From Nocardioides scoriae (GTDB lineage Bacteria > Actinomycetota > Actinomycetes > Propionibacteriales > Nocardioidaceae), in the NCBI RefSeq assembly GCF_900104965.1, contig NZ_LT629757.1, forward strand, positions 2,542,001 to 2,606,000: a stretch of 64,000 bases of DNA, read 5' to 3'. Below, one piece after another: positions 9,336 through 17,170 of this stretch (its first letter is position 1; every line of letters starts with the position of its first letter). Position numbers and translations under genes: made by a program. The notes under the pieces were generated by a model. That model saw only the letters and a list, made by a program, of their open reading frames with translations, had not been told where the DNA came from and did not search any database.

Positions 9336-10634
9336 TTACTGCCCCAGGATCGAGTCGAGATCCTCGTTGGCAGCGTCGACCTTGGAGCCGTCGCCGAAGA
9401 CGGCGTCGCGGGTGAGCGTCAGCCAGGGGCTGTTGGGGGCGTTGAAGGCCTCCTGGAAGTTCCTCGCGATGGGGGTCTTGCCCTTGCCCGCGACCTCGTT
9501 GATGGTGACCAGTCGGGGGTCCTTCTCGGAGAACTCGTTGGAGGCCAGGTCAGCGCGCGCCGTGACGTCGCCGTTCTTGGCCAGCACCCCCACCTGGGCG
9601 TCCTCCGACATCAGCCAGGACATGAAGTTCCACGCCTGGGCGTCGTTCTTGCTGTCCTTCGACACCCCGACGCCGTCGCCTCCGACGAACGTCGACTCGC
9701 CACCGTCCGGCCCCGGGATCGGAGCCACACCCACATCGACCGACTGGTCGGCCGTGGCAAGCAGCGTGGCGGGGTAGGGCATCACGCCGACCTTGCCCTC
9801 CTGGAACGGTCCGACCCAGGTGGCGCCGGTCTCGTCCTTGGCGCCGGGCGCGACCGCCTCGGAGTCCACCAGGTCCTTGTAGGTCGAGTAGACCGCCTTG
9901 GCGCTGTCGCCGGTGAGCTCGGACTTCGTGCCGTCCTCGGCCAACACCTCGTCGCCCGCTGCCCAGACCATGGGGAACCAGGTGAAGACCTCGCAGCCAC
10001 CGCAGTTGCCGCCGAAGTAGGTGCCGTTGACCCCACCGCCGAGCGCGTCGACCTTCTTGGCCTGCTCCGCGAAGTCGGCCAGCGATGCCGGCCCCGTCTC
10101 GGGGTCCAGACCGGCCTTCTCGTACAGGTCCTTGTTCCACATCATCACCGACAGGTCGAGGACGAACGGGAGCACGTGCTCCTTGTCGTCGCCCATGCCT
10201 GCCTCGACGTGGCCCTGGTTGATCTCGTCCTTGAAGTCGAGCTGGTCGAAACGCGGGCTGATGTCCTTGAACAAGCCCTGCTCCACCCAGTTGGGCACGT
10301 AGACGATGTCGGCCGCGAACAGGTCGGGCAGACCGTTGCTCCCGGCGGCCGCACCCACCTTGGCGACGTAGTCGTCGTTGGGGACGACGGTGAGCTTGAC
10401 CTGGTTCTCGTGCGACTCGTTGTACGCCGCCACGAGGAGCTTGGCCTGCTTCTCCAGCGGCGCCCGGGTCCACAACGTCAGCTCGGTGCCGTCGTCCACA
10501 CCCTCGGCTCCCCCGTCGGTCGAGACGGCTGAGTCCTCAGCACCCGAGCCACCACCGCAGGCGGTAGTGCCCAGGGCCAGCGCCGCGGTCAGGGCCACGG
10601 CCCGCAGTACTGCGGCCTTGCGAATCTTGATCAT
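9336..10634 (-). CDS. Sugar ABC transporter substrate-binding lipoprotein
   Basis: A 432-residue extracellular solute-binding protein. The signal peptide (MIKIRK, then a hydrophobic stretch ALTAALALG) ends in TTAC, with Cys26 the likely lipidated residue, followed by a Gly/Ser/Asp linker. The family-1 binding-protein fold follows (VDDGTELTLWTRAPLEKQAKLLVAAYNESH). The start at 10634 has GAGGAG about 9 nt upstream; the open frame further upstream is not signal-peptide-like. It heads the transporter/GH127 operon and is divergent from a LacI gene. The ligand is probably an arabinose-containing sugar (inference from neighbours). Confidence 0.92.
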   Translation of the reverse strand: MIKIRKAAVLRAVALTAALALGTTACGGGSGAEDSAVSTDGGAEGVDDGTELTLWTRAPLEKQAKLLVAAYNESHENQVKLTVVPNDDYVAKVGAAAGSNGLPDLFAADIVYVPNWVEQGLFKDISPRFDQLDFKDEINQGHVEAGMGDDKEHVLPFVLDLSVMMWNKDLYEKAGLDPETGPASLADFAEQAKKVDALGGGVNGTYFGGNCGGCEVFTWFPMVWAAGDEVLAEDGTKSELTGDSAKAVYSTYKDLVDSEAVAPGAKDETGATWVGPFQEGKVGVMPYPATLLATADQSVDVGVAPIPGPDGGESTFVGGDGVGVSKDSKNDAQAWNFMSWLMSEDAQVGVLAKNGDVTARADLASNEFSEKDPRLVTINEVAGKGKTPIARNFQEAFNAPNSPWLTLTRDAVFGDGSKVDAANEDLDSILGQ

Positions 10635-10709
10635 GCATGTGCTCCTCGAGCAATCGGGTGGGTTGGCCTGGCGCGAACCACGACGGGCCGAGCCTTCCGG
10701 GCGGAAAGA

Positions 10710-10727
10710 CGAAAACTGCGGTTTTCG
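10710..10727. promoter_or_regulatory. Palindrome O1, candidate LacI operator
   Basis: CGAAAAC-TGCG-GTTTTCG, a perfect 7-bp dyad, lies 76-93 nt upstream of the binding-protein start. Its A/T runs stand out in the GC-rich surroundings. A related palindrome lies about 125 bp away (10836-10851). Likely bound by the divergent LacI protein. Confidence 0.6.
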
Positions 10728-10835
10728 GCGTAGTGCGTGAGTGCTAGCCTCGGGGTTCAGATCGGATCTCGGAGAACCCCAATGAGCTGGCATCTCGTAC
10801 CACTCGCCCGTTCCCGAGGTGGATGTAGTGAAGCG

Positions 10836-10851
10836 CCGAAAACCTTTTCGG
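10836..10851. promoter_or_regulatory. Palindrome O2, candidate LacI operator
   Basis: CCGAAAACCTTTTCGG is a perfect palindromic dyad apart from its CC centre and shares the CGAAAAC...TTTTCG core with the site at 10710. It lies 74-89 nt upstream of the LacI start, so binding could autoregulate the gene. A wider repeat, GTTCCCGA (10810-10817) and TCGGGAAC (10848-10855), overlaps it. Confidence 0.6.
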
Positions 10852-10924
10852 GAACCATAGGTGGCGCCTGTCACACCGTCAAGGGGGCGCGCCCGCTTTC
10901 CTCCACGCACCAGGAGACCCACCG

Positions 10925-11962
10925 ATGACCACCGAGAGCAGACGCGGTGCACGACGCAGTCGCGCGACCACCCTCACCGATGTCGCACGCCTCGCCGGAG
11001 TCTCTGTCGCCACGGCATCGAAGGCTCTGAACGGTCGCGATCAGGTCAAGGCCGAGACCCGCGTCCGAGTGGTCGAGGCCGCCGAACGGTTGTCCTTCTC
11101 CCCCAACGCACTGGCTCGCGGACTCCTGCAGGGCCGCAGCGGCACGGTCGGACTCATCACGAGTGACCTCGACGGGCGCTTCTCGATCCCAGTCCTGATG
11201 GGCGCCGAGGACGCGTTCGGCACGGGAAGCGTGTCGGTCTTCCTCTGCGACGCCCGAGGGGACGCCATCCGCGAGCGCCACCACGTCAACGCGTTGCTCT
11301 CGCAGCGTGTCGATGGCCTCATCGTCGTGGGTTACCAGACGGACCCTCGACCGTCCCTCGGCCCGGACCTGCCGGTTCCCGTCGTGTACGCATACGCCCC
11401 TTCGGAGTCCCCCGACGACGTCTCCATCACCGCCGACAACGTCGAGGCCGGCGCCATGGCCGTGGAGCACCTGCTCTCCTGCGGCCGCCGGCGGATCGCC
11501 CACATCTCGGGCGACCCGACCTACACCGCGGCACAGGACCGTTCGCGAGGCGCACTCCGCGCTCTGGACGACGCTGGCCTGTCCATGGTCGGCGACCAGA
11601 CCTACTTCGGAGCTTGGACCGAGGCCTGGGGCCGCGCCGCGGCCCGCCTGGTCCATCGCCAGCACCCCGACCTCGACGCCATCTTCTGCGGCAGCGACCA
11701 GATCGCTCGGGGCGTCCTGGACACGCTCGGCGAACTCGGCCGCGACGTGCCACGCGACGTCTCGGTCATCGGATTCGACAACTGGGAGGCGATCGCCACC
11801 GGCGCTCGACCCGCGCTGACCAGCATCGACATGAACCTCGAGACCATCGGCGAACGGGCAGCCAAACGGCTGTTCCGCGCCATCGACGGCGACGCCCCGA
11901 GCGGTGTCGAGTCCGTCTCCTGCCGGCTCGTCACCCGCGAATCGACCCTCACCTTGGACTAG
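10925..11962 (+). CDS. LacI-family regulator divergent from the sugar transporter
   Basis: A 345-residue LacI/GalR repressor with helix-turn-helix TLTDVARLAGVSVATASKALNG (about residues 16-37), hinge SPNALARGL, and a sugar-binding core ending in VIGFDNWEAIATGARPALTSIDMN. The ATG at 10925 follows an AGGAGA site. It is read away from the transporter/GH127 operon, and two similar palindromes sit in the shared 290-bp promoter region; control of both directions is the simplest reading. It differs clearly from the LacI protein at 4149-5261, so uptake and catabolism may answer to different effectors. Confidence 0.9.
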   Translation: MTTESRRGARRSRATTLTDVARLAGVSVATASKALNGRDQVKAETRVRVVEAAERLSFSPNALARGLLQGRSGTVGLITSDLDGRFSIPVLMGAEDAFGTGSVSVFLCDARGDAIRERHHVNALLSQRVDGLIVVGYQTDPRPSLGPDLPVPVVYAYAPSESPDDVSITADNVEAGAMAVEHLLSCGRRRIAHISGDPTYTAAQDRSRGALRALDDAGLSMVGDQTYFGAWTEAWGRAAARLVHRQHPDLDAIFCGSDQIARGVLDTLGELGRDVPRDVSVIGFDNWEAIATGARPALTSIDMNLETIGERAAKRLFRAIDGDAPSGVESVSCRLVTRESTLTLD

Positions 11963-12526
11963 GTGTCGCACCTCATGAGGTTGTTGACACCTCATGGATG
12001 CGTGTCTCGCCTTGCGGCGTGACACTCCCGGCGTCCACAACACGATCGCTAGGTCCGCGGTGGGTTCCGGTTTCATCGCCTGCTGCCCCACGGGTGAGCC
12101 TTATGCGTGGCTCCGCCGGTGTCGAACCCCGCCATGGGGTCCGTGCCGCCTACCACCGGCGCCGTCGTTGTCATCGGCGTGCAGCCAGGACACTTGGCAC
12201 CAGACCGTGTGGTTGCATGTTGACGACGGTGGTGGCTCCAGTCGCATGCCGGACGCACGCAGTACTGGTCGCGGGCCGGGTCTGGGCATTAGCAGCAGCT
12301 TGACGAGCGTGGCCCTCGGTTCAACGAGGACGTGGTGCCGCCGGCGAGGGTAAGGCCGCGGGACCAACGTCGCCAACGCAAGGTAGCGGCAGAGGCTGGC
12401 GCGCGGCCCGGCGCGATCTCTCACGGTCCAACATGCGGTTTAGTGCGAATAAACTGCGACCTGCCCGTCTGGGCCCACTATCTGATCCTTCAGGATGAGA
12501 CGTTTTTGCAGGTCAGCGAACTGTCG
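11963..12526. other. Non-coding stretch with repeats, possible old insertion remnant
   Basis: No convincing gene is seen. CACCTCATG occurs twice (11969-11977 and 11988-11996), the first copy inside the palindrome CCTCATGAGG (11971-11980). GTGTCTCGCC...GGCGTGACAC (12002-12025) forms a 10-bp hairpin with one mismatch, 39 nt past the LacI stop; it may terminate that gene. The open frames here read as low-complexity noise. The patchy base composition and the tRNA fragment that follows suggest a mobile-element scar, but no transposase can be read. Confidence 0.4.
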
Positions 12527-12572
12527 TGGAGCCGCCTGTCGGAATCGAACCGACGACCTTCTCATCACGAGT
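12527..12572 (-). repeat. attachment-site-like copy of the tRNA-Thr 3' half
   Basis: Forty-five of 46 bases match the intact tRNA-Thr at 21767-21812. The match starts exactly at the encoded CCA and stops in the anticodon loop; the only difference (12566) is tRNA position 37. The D arm and 5' acceptor strand are absent, so it is not a functional tRNA. Confidence 0.85.
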
Positions 12573-12586
12573 AGGTAAGTCGAACA

Positions 12587-12629
12587 CCCCAGGTCAGCAA
12601 GCTGCAACATCGCGCTGACCTGGGGTTTT
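12587..12629 (+). terminator. Hairpin with T-run beside the tRNA-Thr fragment
   Basis: A perfect 12-bp stem (CCCCAGGTCAGC at 12587-12598, complement at 12614-12625), 15-nt loop, then TTTT on the plus strand: a classic intrinsic terminator. Its CCCAGGTCAG core is repeated in the terminator at 12849-12876, suggesting duplicated sequence around the two tRNA fragments. Confidence 0.7.
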
Positions 12630-12680
12630 GTCACGCACGACCACCTGTCGCTACGCATCACTGCGCACCACCAGGCAACG

Positions 12681-12713
12681 TTTAGTGGGACTTTATTGGG
12701 AGTTTGTTGGGAC
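12681..12713. repeat. Three tandem 11-bp repeats (integrase arm-site-like)
   Basis: TTTAGTGGGAC (12681-12691), TTTATTGGGAG (12692-12702) and TTTGTTGGGAC (12703-12713) follow one another without gaps. They lie between the two tRNA fragments. Short tandem repeats near a tRNA-derived core are typical of the arm sites bound by phage and ICE tyrosine integrases. The assignment is inference from form and place. Confidence 0.55.
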
Positions 12714-12785
12714 CTCGCGGCCACCATCTCGCGCCAAGACGTGGGCGCGCCGATCGTCGAGAAGGGGTCCCAGACTGTCGCGGCC

Positions 12786-12839
12786 GAGCATCTGACTACG
12801 GATCAGAAGGTTAGGGGTTCGAACCCCTTCAGGCGCACC
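12786..12839 (+). pseudogene. Truncated tRNA-Arg(ACG), 3' part only
   Basis: From GAGCA onward the sequence gives a complete anticodon arm (TCTGA, loop CTACGGA, TCAGA; anticodon ACG), variable loop, T arm GGGG-TTCGAA-CCCC and 3' acceptor strand with ACC. The 5' acceptor strand and the first half of the D arm are missing; upstream DNA does not pair. This is the form left at the far end of an element integrated in tRNA-Arg. The last base of CCA reads G. Confidence 0.8.
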
Positions 12840-12848
12840 GATGACGGA

Positions 12849-12876
12849 GCCCCAGGTCAGTTCGCTGACCTGGGGC
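12849..12876 (+). terminator. Terminator behind the tRNA-Arg fragment
   Basis: A perfect 12-bp stem GCCCCAGGTCAG (12849-12860) closed by a TTCG tetraloop, followed by TTCTGT. This was presumably the terminator of the original tRNA-Arg gene carried with its 3' end. Confidence 0.75.
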
Positions 12877-13180
12877 TTCTGTCATCTCGCACGGCGCGCC
12901 ATGTCGCAGCGTGACCGAGCCGCGGTTCACGCTGGCCGCGACGGCACACGGAGGGCCCACGGAGGACGCAGCAGGCAGCCGGAGCCGCGCCGGTGGAGAC
13001 TCGAAGGGGTCCGAGGGTCGGCCCTCGGCGACCACCCACCACGACGCCGGGGGCCCAGGGACGCCTCCCCGTCGGAGCCGAGGACGTGGCTGACGCACGG
13101 CTGTACACGTGGCACACCTCGCCGTCGACCTGTCGCGGCTCCGGGCGGGGGCACGGCAGCGTCGTGGGCTCGGTCCCGTC
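12877..13180. other. Non-coding stretch, nothing recognised
   Basis: About 300 bases between the tRNA-Arg terminator and the MarR stop. Short open frames occur on both strands but have no ribosome sites and unlikely composition. No promoter, RNA or repeat was recognised. Confidence 0.5.
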
Positions 13181-13642
13181 TCACCAGGGTGGCGTGGCCC
13201 AGTCCGGGTCCTCGATCTCGCCGGCGGCCCGGTTGAACACCTCCAGGGCCTGGACCACCTGGGCGGTCTGCTCAGGTGTCATGCGGTCCAAGACCTTCTC
13301 GACCTCCACGTGGCGCCGGGCGGTCACGGCCCTGACCAGGTCAGCCCCTTGGGGGCTGAGGCTGATGACGACGACGCGTCTGTCCTGCTCGGAGCGGGTG
13401 CGTGAAATCAAGTTGAGTCGCTGGAGGCGGTCGCAGATGCGTGTGGCGTTGGAGGGGTTGACGCCGAGGCCGTCGGCGATGTCACCCACCGGCTGGTCGC
13501 CTCGGGCGGAGAGCAGGACCAGGACCCGGTGCTGGGCGAGCGTCACCTCGACGGGTGCCTCTGCGATGGTTCGGACCGCCAGGCTGAGCAGGGCCCGGCT
13601 GGCGGTCACGAACGCACTGGTCTGGTCTTGAGGTGATGCCAC
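13181..13642 (-). CDS. MarR-family transcriptional regulator
   Basis: A 153-residue winged-helix protein: dimerisation helix, then VTLAQHRVLVLLSARGDQPVGDIADGLGVNPSNATRICDRLQRLNLISRTRSEQDRRVVVISLSPQG, the MarR recognition helix and wing with the DxR(R) signature. GTG start at 13642 with GGAG about 11 nt upstream. It lies 97 nt past the ZIP gene on the same strand. It may sense a small molecule or oxidant and control the divergent ZIP / oxidoreductase promoter region, where an inverted repeat is found (14562-14597). The target is inferred. Confidence 0.88.
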   Translation of the reverse strand: MASPQDQTSAFVTASRALLSLAVRTIAEAPVEVTLAQHRVLVLLSARGDQPVGDIADGLGVNPSNATRICDRLQRLNLISRTRSEQDRRVVVISLSPQGADLVRAVTARRHVEVEKVLDRMTPEQTAQVVQALEVFNRAAGEIEDPDWATPPW

Positions 13643-13739
13643 GTCGATGATGCTCCTGTTCGTCGGTCGACCCTGACGCTAGTTCGTCCGATCACCTCCG
13701 CGGCGCCATCGCGGGACAGCTCAGCCGCTGGGCACGACG

Positions 13740-14492
13740 TCAGCCCAGCTTCTCCAGGGCGAAGGACAGTGCGAACCCGATGGTGGCGACGAAGCCGGCG
13801 TACAGGTGGGCCTTCTCGAACGCTTCGGGCAGCATCGTGTCGGCGACCATCGCCAAGATGGCACCGGCAGCGACTGCGGTGATGGCTGCGACCACGGCGG
13901 CGGGGGCGCCGCCGAGGAGGAGCACCCCCAGGGCCCCGGCAACGCCGCTGATGACGGCGATGCCGCACCAGACGCCGAACACGTGGCGGGCACTGCGGCC
14001 GGCCCGCTTCATCCCCGCAGCGCTGGACAGACCCTCGGGCAGGTTGGAGATGAACACCGCCGCCAGCACCGACAGGCCGACGCCGTGCCCGGCCAGGAGG
14101 GTCAGCCCCAGCACGATCGACTCCGGCACTCCATCAAGGAGGGCGCCGATGGCGATGGCCGTGCCGCTACCGGACTGCTCATCCTCCGACGGCTGCTGGT
14201 CGCCTGCCCGTTTGCGGTGGCGAGCGCCCTTCGCGGCTAGCGCGACATTGGCCGCCACGTAGACGGCTGCGCCACCGAGGAACCCGACCAGCGTGGGTGT
14301 CAGCCCGCCTTTCGACTCGGCCTCGGCCACGAGGTCGTAGGCAAGCGCCGAGATCAGCACCCCGGCGCCGAAGGCCATCACCCCGGCGACGACCGCGCGC
14401 GGGACCGAGACGAACCACGCGACCAGGGCGCCCAGGACCAGCGCGCCACCGGCCAGGACACCCCACAGCCCTGCCTGGATCCAGATCGGCAT
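13740..14492 (-). CDS. ZIP-family divalent metal transporter
   Basis: A 250-residue membrane protein with eight predicted helices. A charged, His/Lys/Asp-rich loop (RHRKRAGDQQPSEDEQ) sits between helices 3 and 4, as in ZIP proteins. The metal-path motifs are GALLDGVPESIVLG (helix 4) and AVFISNLPEGLSSA (helix 5), the prokaryotic version of HNxPEG / HExPHE. The ATG at 14492 has GGGGAG close by and removes an implausible 41-residue extension. It is divergent from the molybdopterin oxidoreductase and could supply a metal to the island's enzymes. The substrate (Zn, Fe, Mn) cannot be told from sequence. Confidence 0.88.
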   Translation of the reverse strand: MPIWIQAGLWGVLAGGALVLGALVAWFVSVPRAVVAGVMAFGAGVLISALAYDLVAEAESKGGLTPTLVGFLGGAAVYVAANVALAAKGARHRKRAGDQQPSEDEQSGSGTAIAIGALLDGVPESIVLGLTLLAGHGVGLSVLAAVFISNLPEGLSSAAGMKRAGRSARHVFGVWCGIAVISGVAGALGVLLLGGAPAAVVAAITAVAAGAILAMVADTMLPEAFEKAHLYAGFVATIGFALSFALEKLG

Positions 14493-14561
14493 GTGCTCTC
14501 CCCACGTCTCGTGCGACGGCCGCGCGAGGTCGGCGCAGCGGCGTCGGATCTCGTCAACATT

Positions 14562-14597
14562 TACTTGCGCATCAGCATAGTTGCGTGTAAGCAAGTA
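14562..14597. promoter_or_regulatory. Inverted repeat in the ZIP / oxidoreductase divergent promoter
   Basis: TACTTGC (14562-14568) and GCAAGTA (14591-14597) form a 7-bp dyad with a 22-nt spacer; inside it TTGC-GTGTAA-GCAA (14581-14594) is a second, tighter dyad. The site is 42 nt or more upstream of the oxidoreductase start and 70 nt or more upstream of the ZIP start. It is a candidate operator for the nearby MarR protein. Confidence 0.45.
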
Positions 14598-14638
14598 GTG
14601 CAACCCTTCCACCACCCGTACGACGACGAGGACATGTC

Positions 14639-17170
14639 ATGGCCGACCGCATCAACGACATCTGGGTAGAGCGCACGCCCCACGCACGGGGGACCACCTG
14701 GCCGGCGCGGGTCGACCAGTACCTCGACGAGGGCGTCACGGAGGCCGATGTGGAGAAGTGGGTGCAGTCGGCGTGCCTGTTGTGCAGCAACGGCTGCGGG
14801 GCCGACATCGCGGTCAAGGACGGACGCATGGTCGGCATCCGGGGCCGTGCCGGCGACACCGTCAACCACGGCCGCCTGGGTCCCAAGGGTCTGTACGGCA
14901 GCACCCCGTGGGCGTCGTCGCCCGACCGGCTCACCCGTCCGTTGGTCCGTGAAGGCGGGCGGCTGGTCGAGACCGACTGGGAGACCGCGATGGGTCGCGT
15001 CGTCGAGGTCTCCAAGAAGTTGCTGGCCGAGAAGGGGCCGCTCTCGCACGGGTTCTACACCAGCGGCCAGCTGTTCCTGGAGGAGTACTACACGCTGGCG
15101 GTCATCGGGAAGGCCGGTCTCGGCACCCCCCACATGGACGGCAACACCCGGCTGTGCACCGCCACGAGTGCGGCGGCGTTCAAGGAGTCCTTCGGCGCCG
15201 ACGGACAGCCCGGCTCCTACACCGACATCGAGGCGTGCGACGCGATCTTCCTGTTCGGGCACAACATGCCCGAGACCCAGACCGTGCTCTGGGCACGAAT
15301 CCTGGACCGCACCCGCGGCGATGACCCGCCCCGCATCGTCTGCGTCGACCCCCGGCGGACCATGGTGGCGATGGAGGCCGAGCGCACCGGCGGCGTCCAC
15401 CTCGCCCCCCGGGTGGGCACGAACCTGGCGCTGATGAACGGCCTGACCCGCGAGCTCTTCGCCCACGACTGGGTCGACGAGGCCTGGGTCGCCGGGCACA
15501 CGATGGGCGTGGAGGAGCTGCGGGCCACCGTCGCGCCGTACACGCCGACCCGGGTCGCCGAGATCTGCGGTGTCGAGTCCGAGGACGTACGCCGCGCGGC
15601 CCGCATCTTCGGTGAGTCGCAGGCCGTGCTGTCGACCGTCCTGCAGGGGTTCTACCAGTCCCACCGGGCCACCGCCGCGTCCGTGGCGGTGCACAACCTG
15701 CACCTGCTACGTGGCCAGATCGGGCGGCCCGGCAGCGGGGTGCTGCAGATGAACGGCCAGCCCACCGCGCAGAACAACCGCGAGTGCGGCGCCGACGGCG
15801 ACCTGCCCGGATTCCGCAACTGGGACAACCCCGCCCACGTCCAGCAGCTCGCCGACCTGTGGAACGTCGACGTGATGACGGTCCCGCACTGGGCGCCGCC
15901 GACCCACGCGATGCAGATCATGCGCTACGCCGAGACCGGCTCCATCGGCTTCTTGTGGATCTCCGCGACCAACCCGGCGGTGTCCATGCCGGAGTCGGCT
16001 CGCATCCGCAAGATCCTCACCGGCGACCAGTGCTTCACCGTGGTCCAGGACCTGTTCCTCACCGAGACCGCCGAGCTCGCTGACGTGGTCCTGCCCGCGG
16101 CCGGTTGGGGTGAGAAGACCGGGTGCTTCACCAACGTCAACCGCACCGTCCACCTCTCCGAGCAAGCCGTCGAACCTCCCGGGGAGGCCCGCAGCGACCT
16201 CGACATCTTCTTGGCCTACGCCAACGCCATGGGGTTCACCGACAAGGACGGCGACCCGCTGATCACCTGGCGTACCTCCGAGGAGGCGTTCGACGCCTGG
16301 AGGGGGGCCACCCGCGGCCGGCCCGTCGACTACACCGGGCTGTCCTACGACAAGCTTCGCGGCCCCACCGGCATCCCGTGGCCGGTCAACGACGAGCACC
16401 CCGACGGCACCGACCGGCTGTACGCCGACGGCGTCTTCCCGACCGACACCGACACGTGCGAGACCTACGGCCACGACCTGCTCACCGGCGGCACCGTCAC
16501 CGAGACCGAGCACCGGGCGATGAACCCCGCTGGGCGGGCGTTCCTCAAGGGAGCCGACTGGACCCCGGCGCACGAGGAGCCGTCGGTGGACTACCCGCTG
16601 CGCTACACCACCGGGCGCACCGCCTACCAGTTCCACACCCGCACCAAGACCGGCCGCTCCACGGCTCTGCACCGAGCCGCACCCGACGCGTGGGTCGAGC
16701 TCAACCCCGCCGACGCGGAGCCGCTGGGCATCGCGGAGGGCGACTGGGTGCGGGTGGAGTCACCCCGCGGGTCCATCGAGGTCCGTGCCCGCATCGGCCA
16801 GGTCATGGAAGGTGCGGTGTTCGCACCGTTCCACTACGGCCACTGGGACCCCGACGAACTGACCGCCGCTGAGCCGGCCGACCGCGACCACCGGTTGGCG
16901 AACGAGCTGACGATGACGGTGTGGGACCCGGTGTCCAAGCAGCCGTACTTCAAGACGGCGGCCTGCAGGGTTACGAAGGTTCGTGACGGTGACGGTCCTG
17001 CTCCGGCTCCGACGACCACGGCCTCGGCCCCCCGCCCCAGCCTCAGCTCGGACCGGGGACCAGGTGGCACCGGAGGGGTGCCTTCGCCGCCGCCGGGCCC
17101 CGCCACCACGTCCTACGTGCTCGAGACCACCCCCACCTACCCGCTCGACCCGACCCAAGGGAGGTCCTGA
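14639..17170 (+). CDS. Molybdopterin oxidoreductase lacking one Fe-S cysteine
   Basis: An 843-residue protein of the DMSO-reductase superfamily, closest in layout to NarB/NasA-type nitrate reductases and formate dehydrogenases. The N-terminal [4Fe-4S] motif has Cys46, Cys49 and Cys53 (ACLLCSNGC), but the fourth ligand, normally in G-x-L-C-x-K-G, is Gly81 (GRLGPKG). The presumed Mo-ligating cysteine is present, Cys173 in NTRLCTATSAAA. A molybdopterin-dinucleotide binding domain lies at about residues 650-780, followed by a Pro/Ser/Thr-rich tail of about 60 residues unlike the family. There is no Tat signal, so it is cytoplasmic. GAGGA precedes the ATG. It heads a six-gene coupled operon; the next start overlaps its stop (TGATG). 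Substrate and electron partner are unknown. Confidence 0.85.
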   Translation: MADRINDIWVERTPHARGTTWPARVDQYLDEGVTEADVEKWVQSACLLCSNGCGADIAVKDGRMVGIRGRAGDTVNHGRLGPKGLYGSTPWASSPDRLTRPLVREGGRLVETDWETAMGRVVEVSKKLLAEKGPLSHGFYTSGQLFLEEYYTLAVIGKAGLGTPHMDGNTRLCTATSAAAFKESFGADGQPGSYTDIEACDAIFLFGHNMPETQTVLWARILDRTRGDDPPRIVCVDPRRTMVAMEAERTGGVHLAPRVGTNLALMNGLTRELFAHDWVDEAWVAGHTMGVEELRATVAPYTPTRVAEICGVESEDVRRAARIFGESQAVLSTVLQGFYQSHRATAASVAVHNLHLLRGQIGRPGSGVLQMNGQPTAQNNRECGADGDLPGFRNWDNPAHVQQLADLWNVDVMTVPHWAPPTHAMQIMRYAETGSIGFLWISATNPAVSMPESARIRKILTGDQCFTVVQDLFLTETAELADVVLPAAGWGEKTGCFTNVNRTVHLSEQAVEPPGEARSDLDIFLAYANAMGFTDKDGDPLITWRTSEEAFDAWRGATRGRPVDYTGLSYDKLRGPTGIPWPVNDEHPDGTDRLYADGVFPTDTDTCETYGHDLLTGGTVTETEHRAMNPAGRAFLKGADWTPAHEEPSVDYPLRYTTGRTAYQFHTRTKTGRSTALHRAAPDAWVELNPADAEPLGIAEGDWVRVESPRGSIEVRARIGQVMEGAVFAPFHYGHWDPDELTAAEPADRDHRLANELTMTVWDPVSKQPYFKTAACRVTKVRDGDGPAPAPTTTASAPRPSLSSDRGPGGTGGVPSPPPGPATTSYVLETTPTYPLDPTQGRS

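Noticed and set aside
11963-12526. Complete insertion sequence with transposase
   Set aside because: Only short repeats and a hairpin are visible; no frame shows a DDE or other transposase motif.
12332-12574. Plus-strand open frame ending SRLSESNRRPSHHE, and a similar tail at about 21770-21814 ending SRLSESNRRPSHYE
   Set aside because: The shared peptide is the antisense translation of the tRNA-Thr sequence, a well-known source of spurious genes.
12440-12727. Minus-strand open frame of 95 codons (contains RRSSVRFRQAAP)
   Set aside because: It reads through the tRNA-Thr fragment, the terminator and the tandem repeats; no ribosome site and no family likeness.
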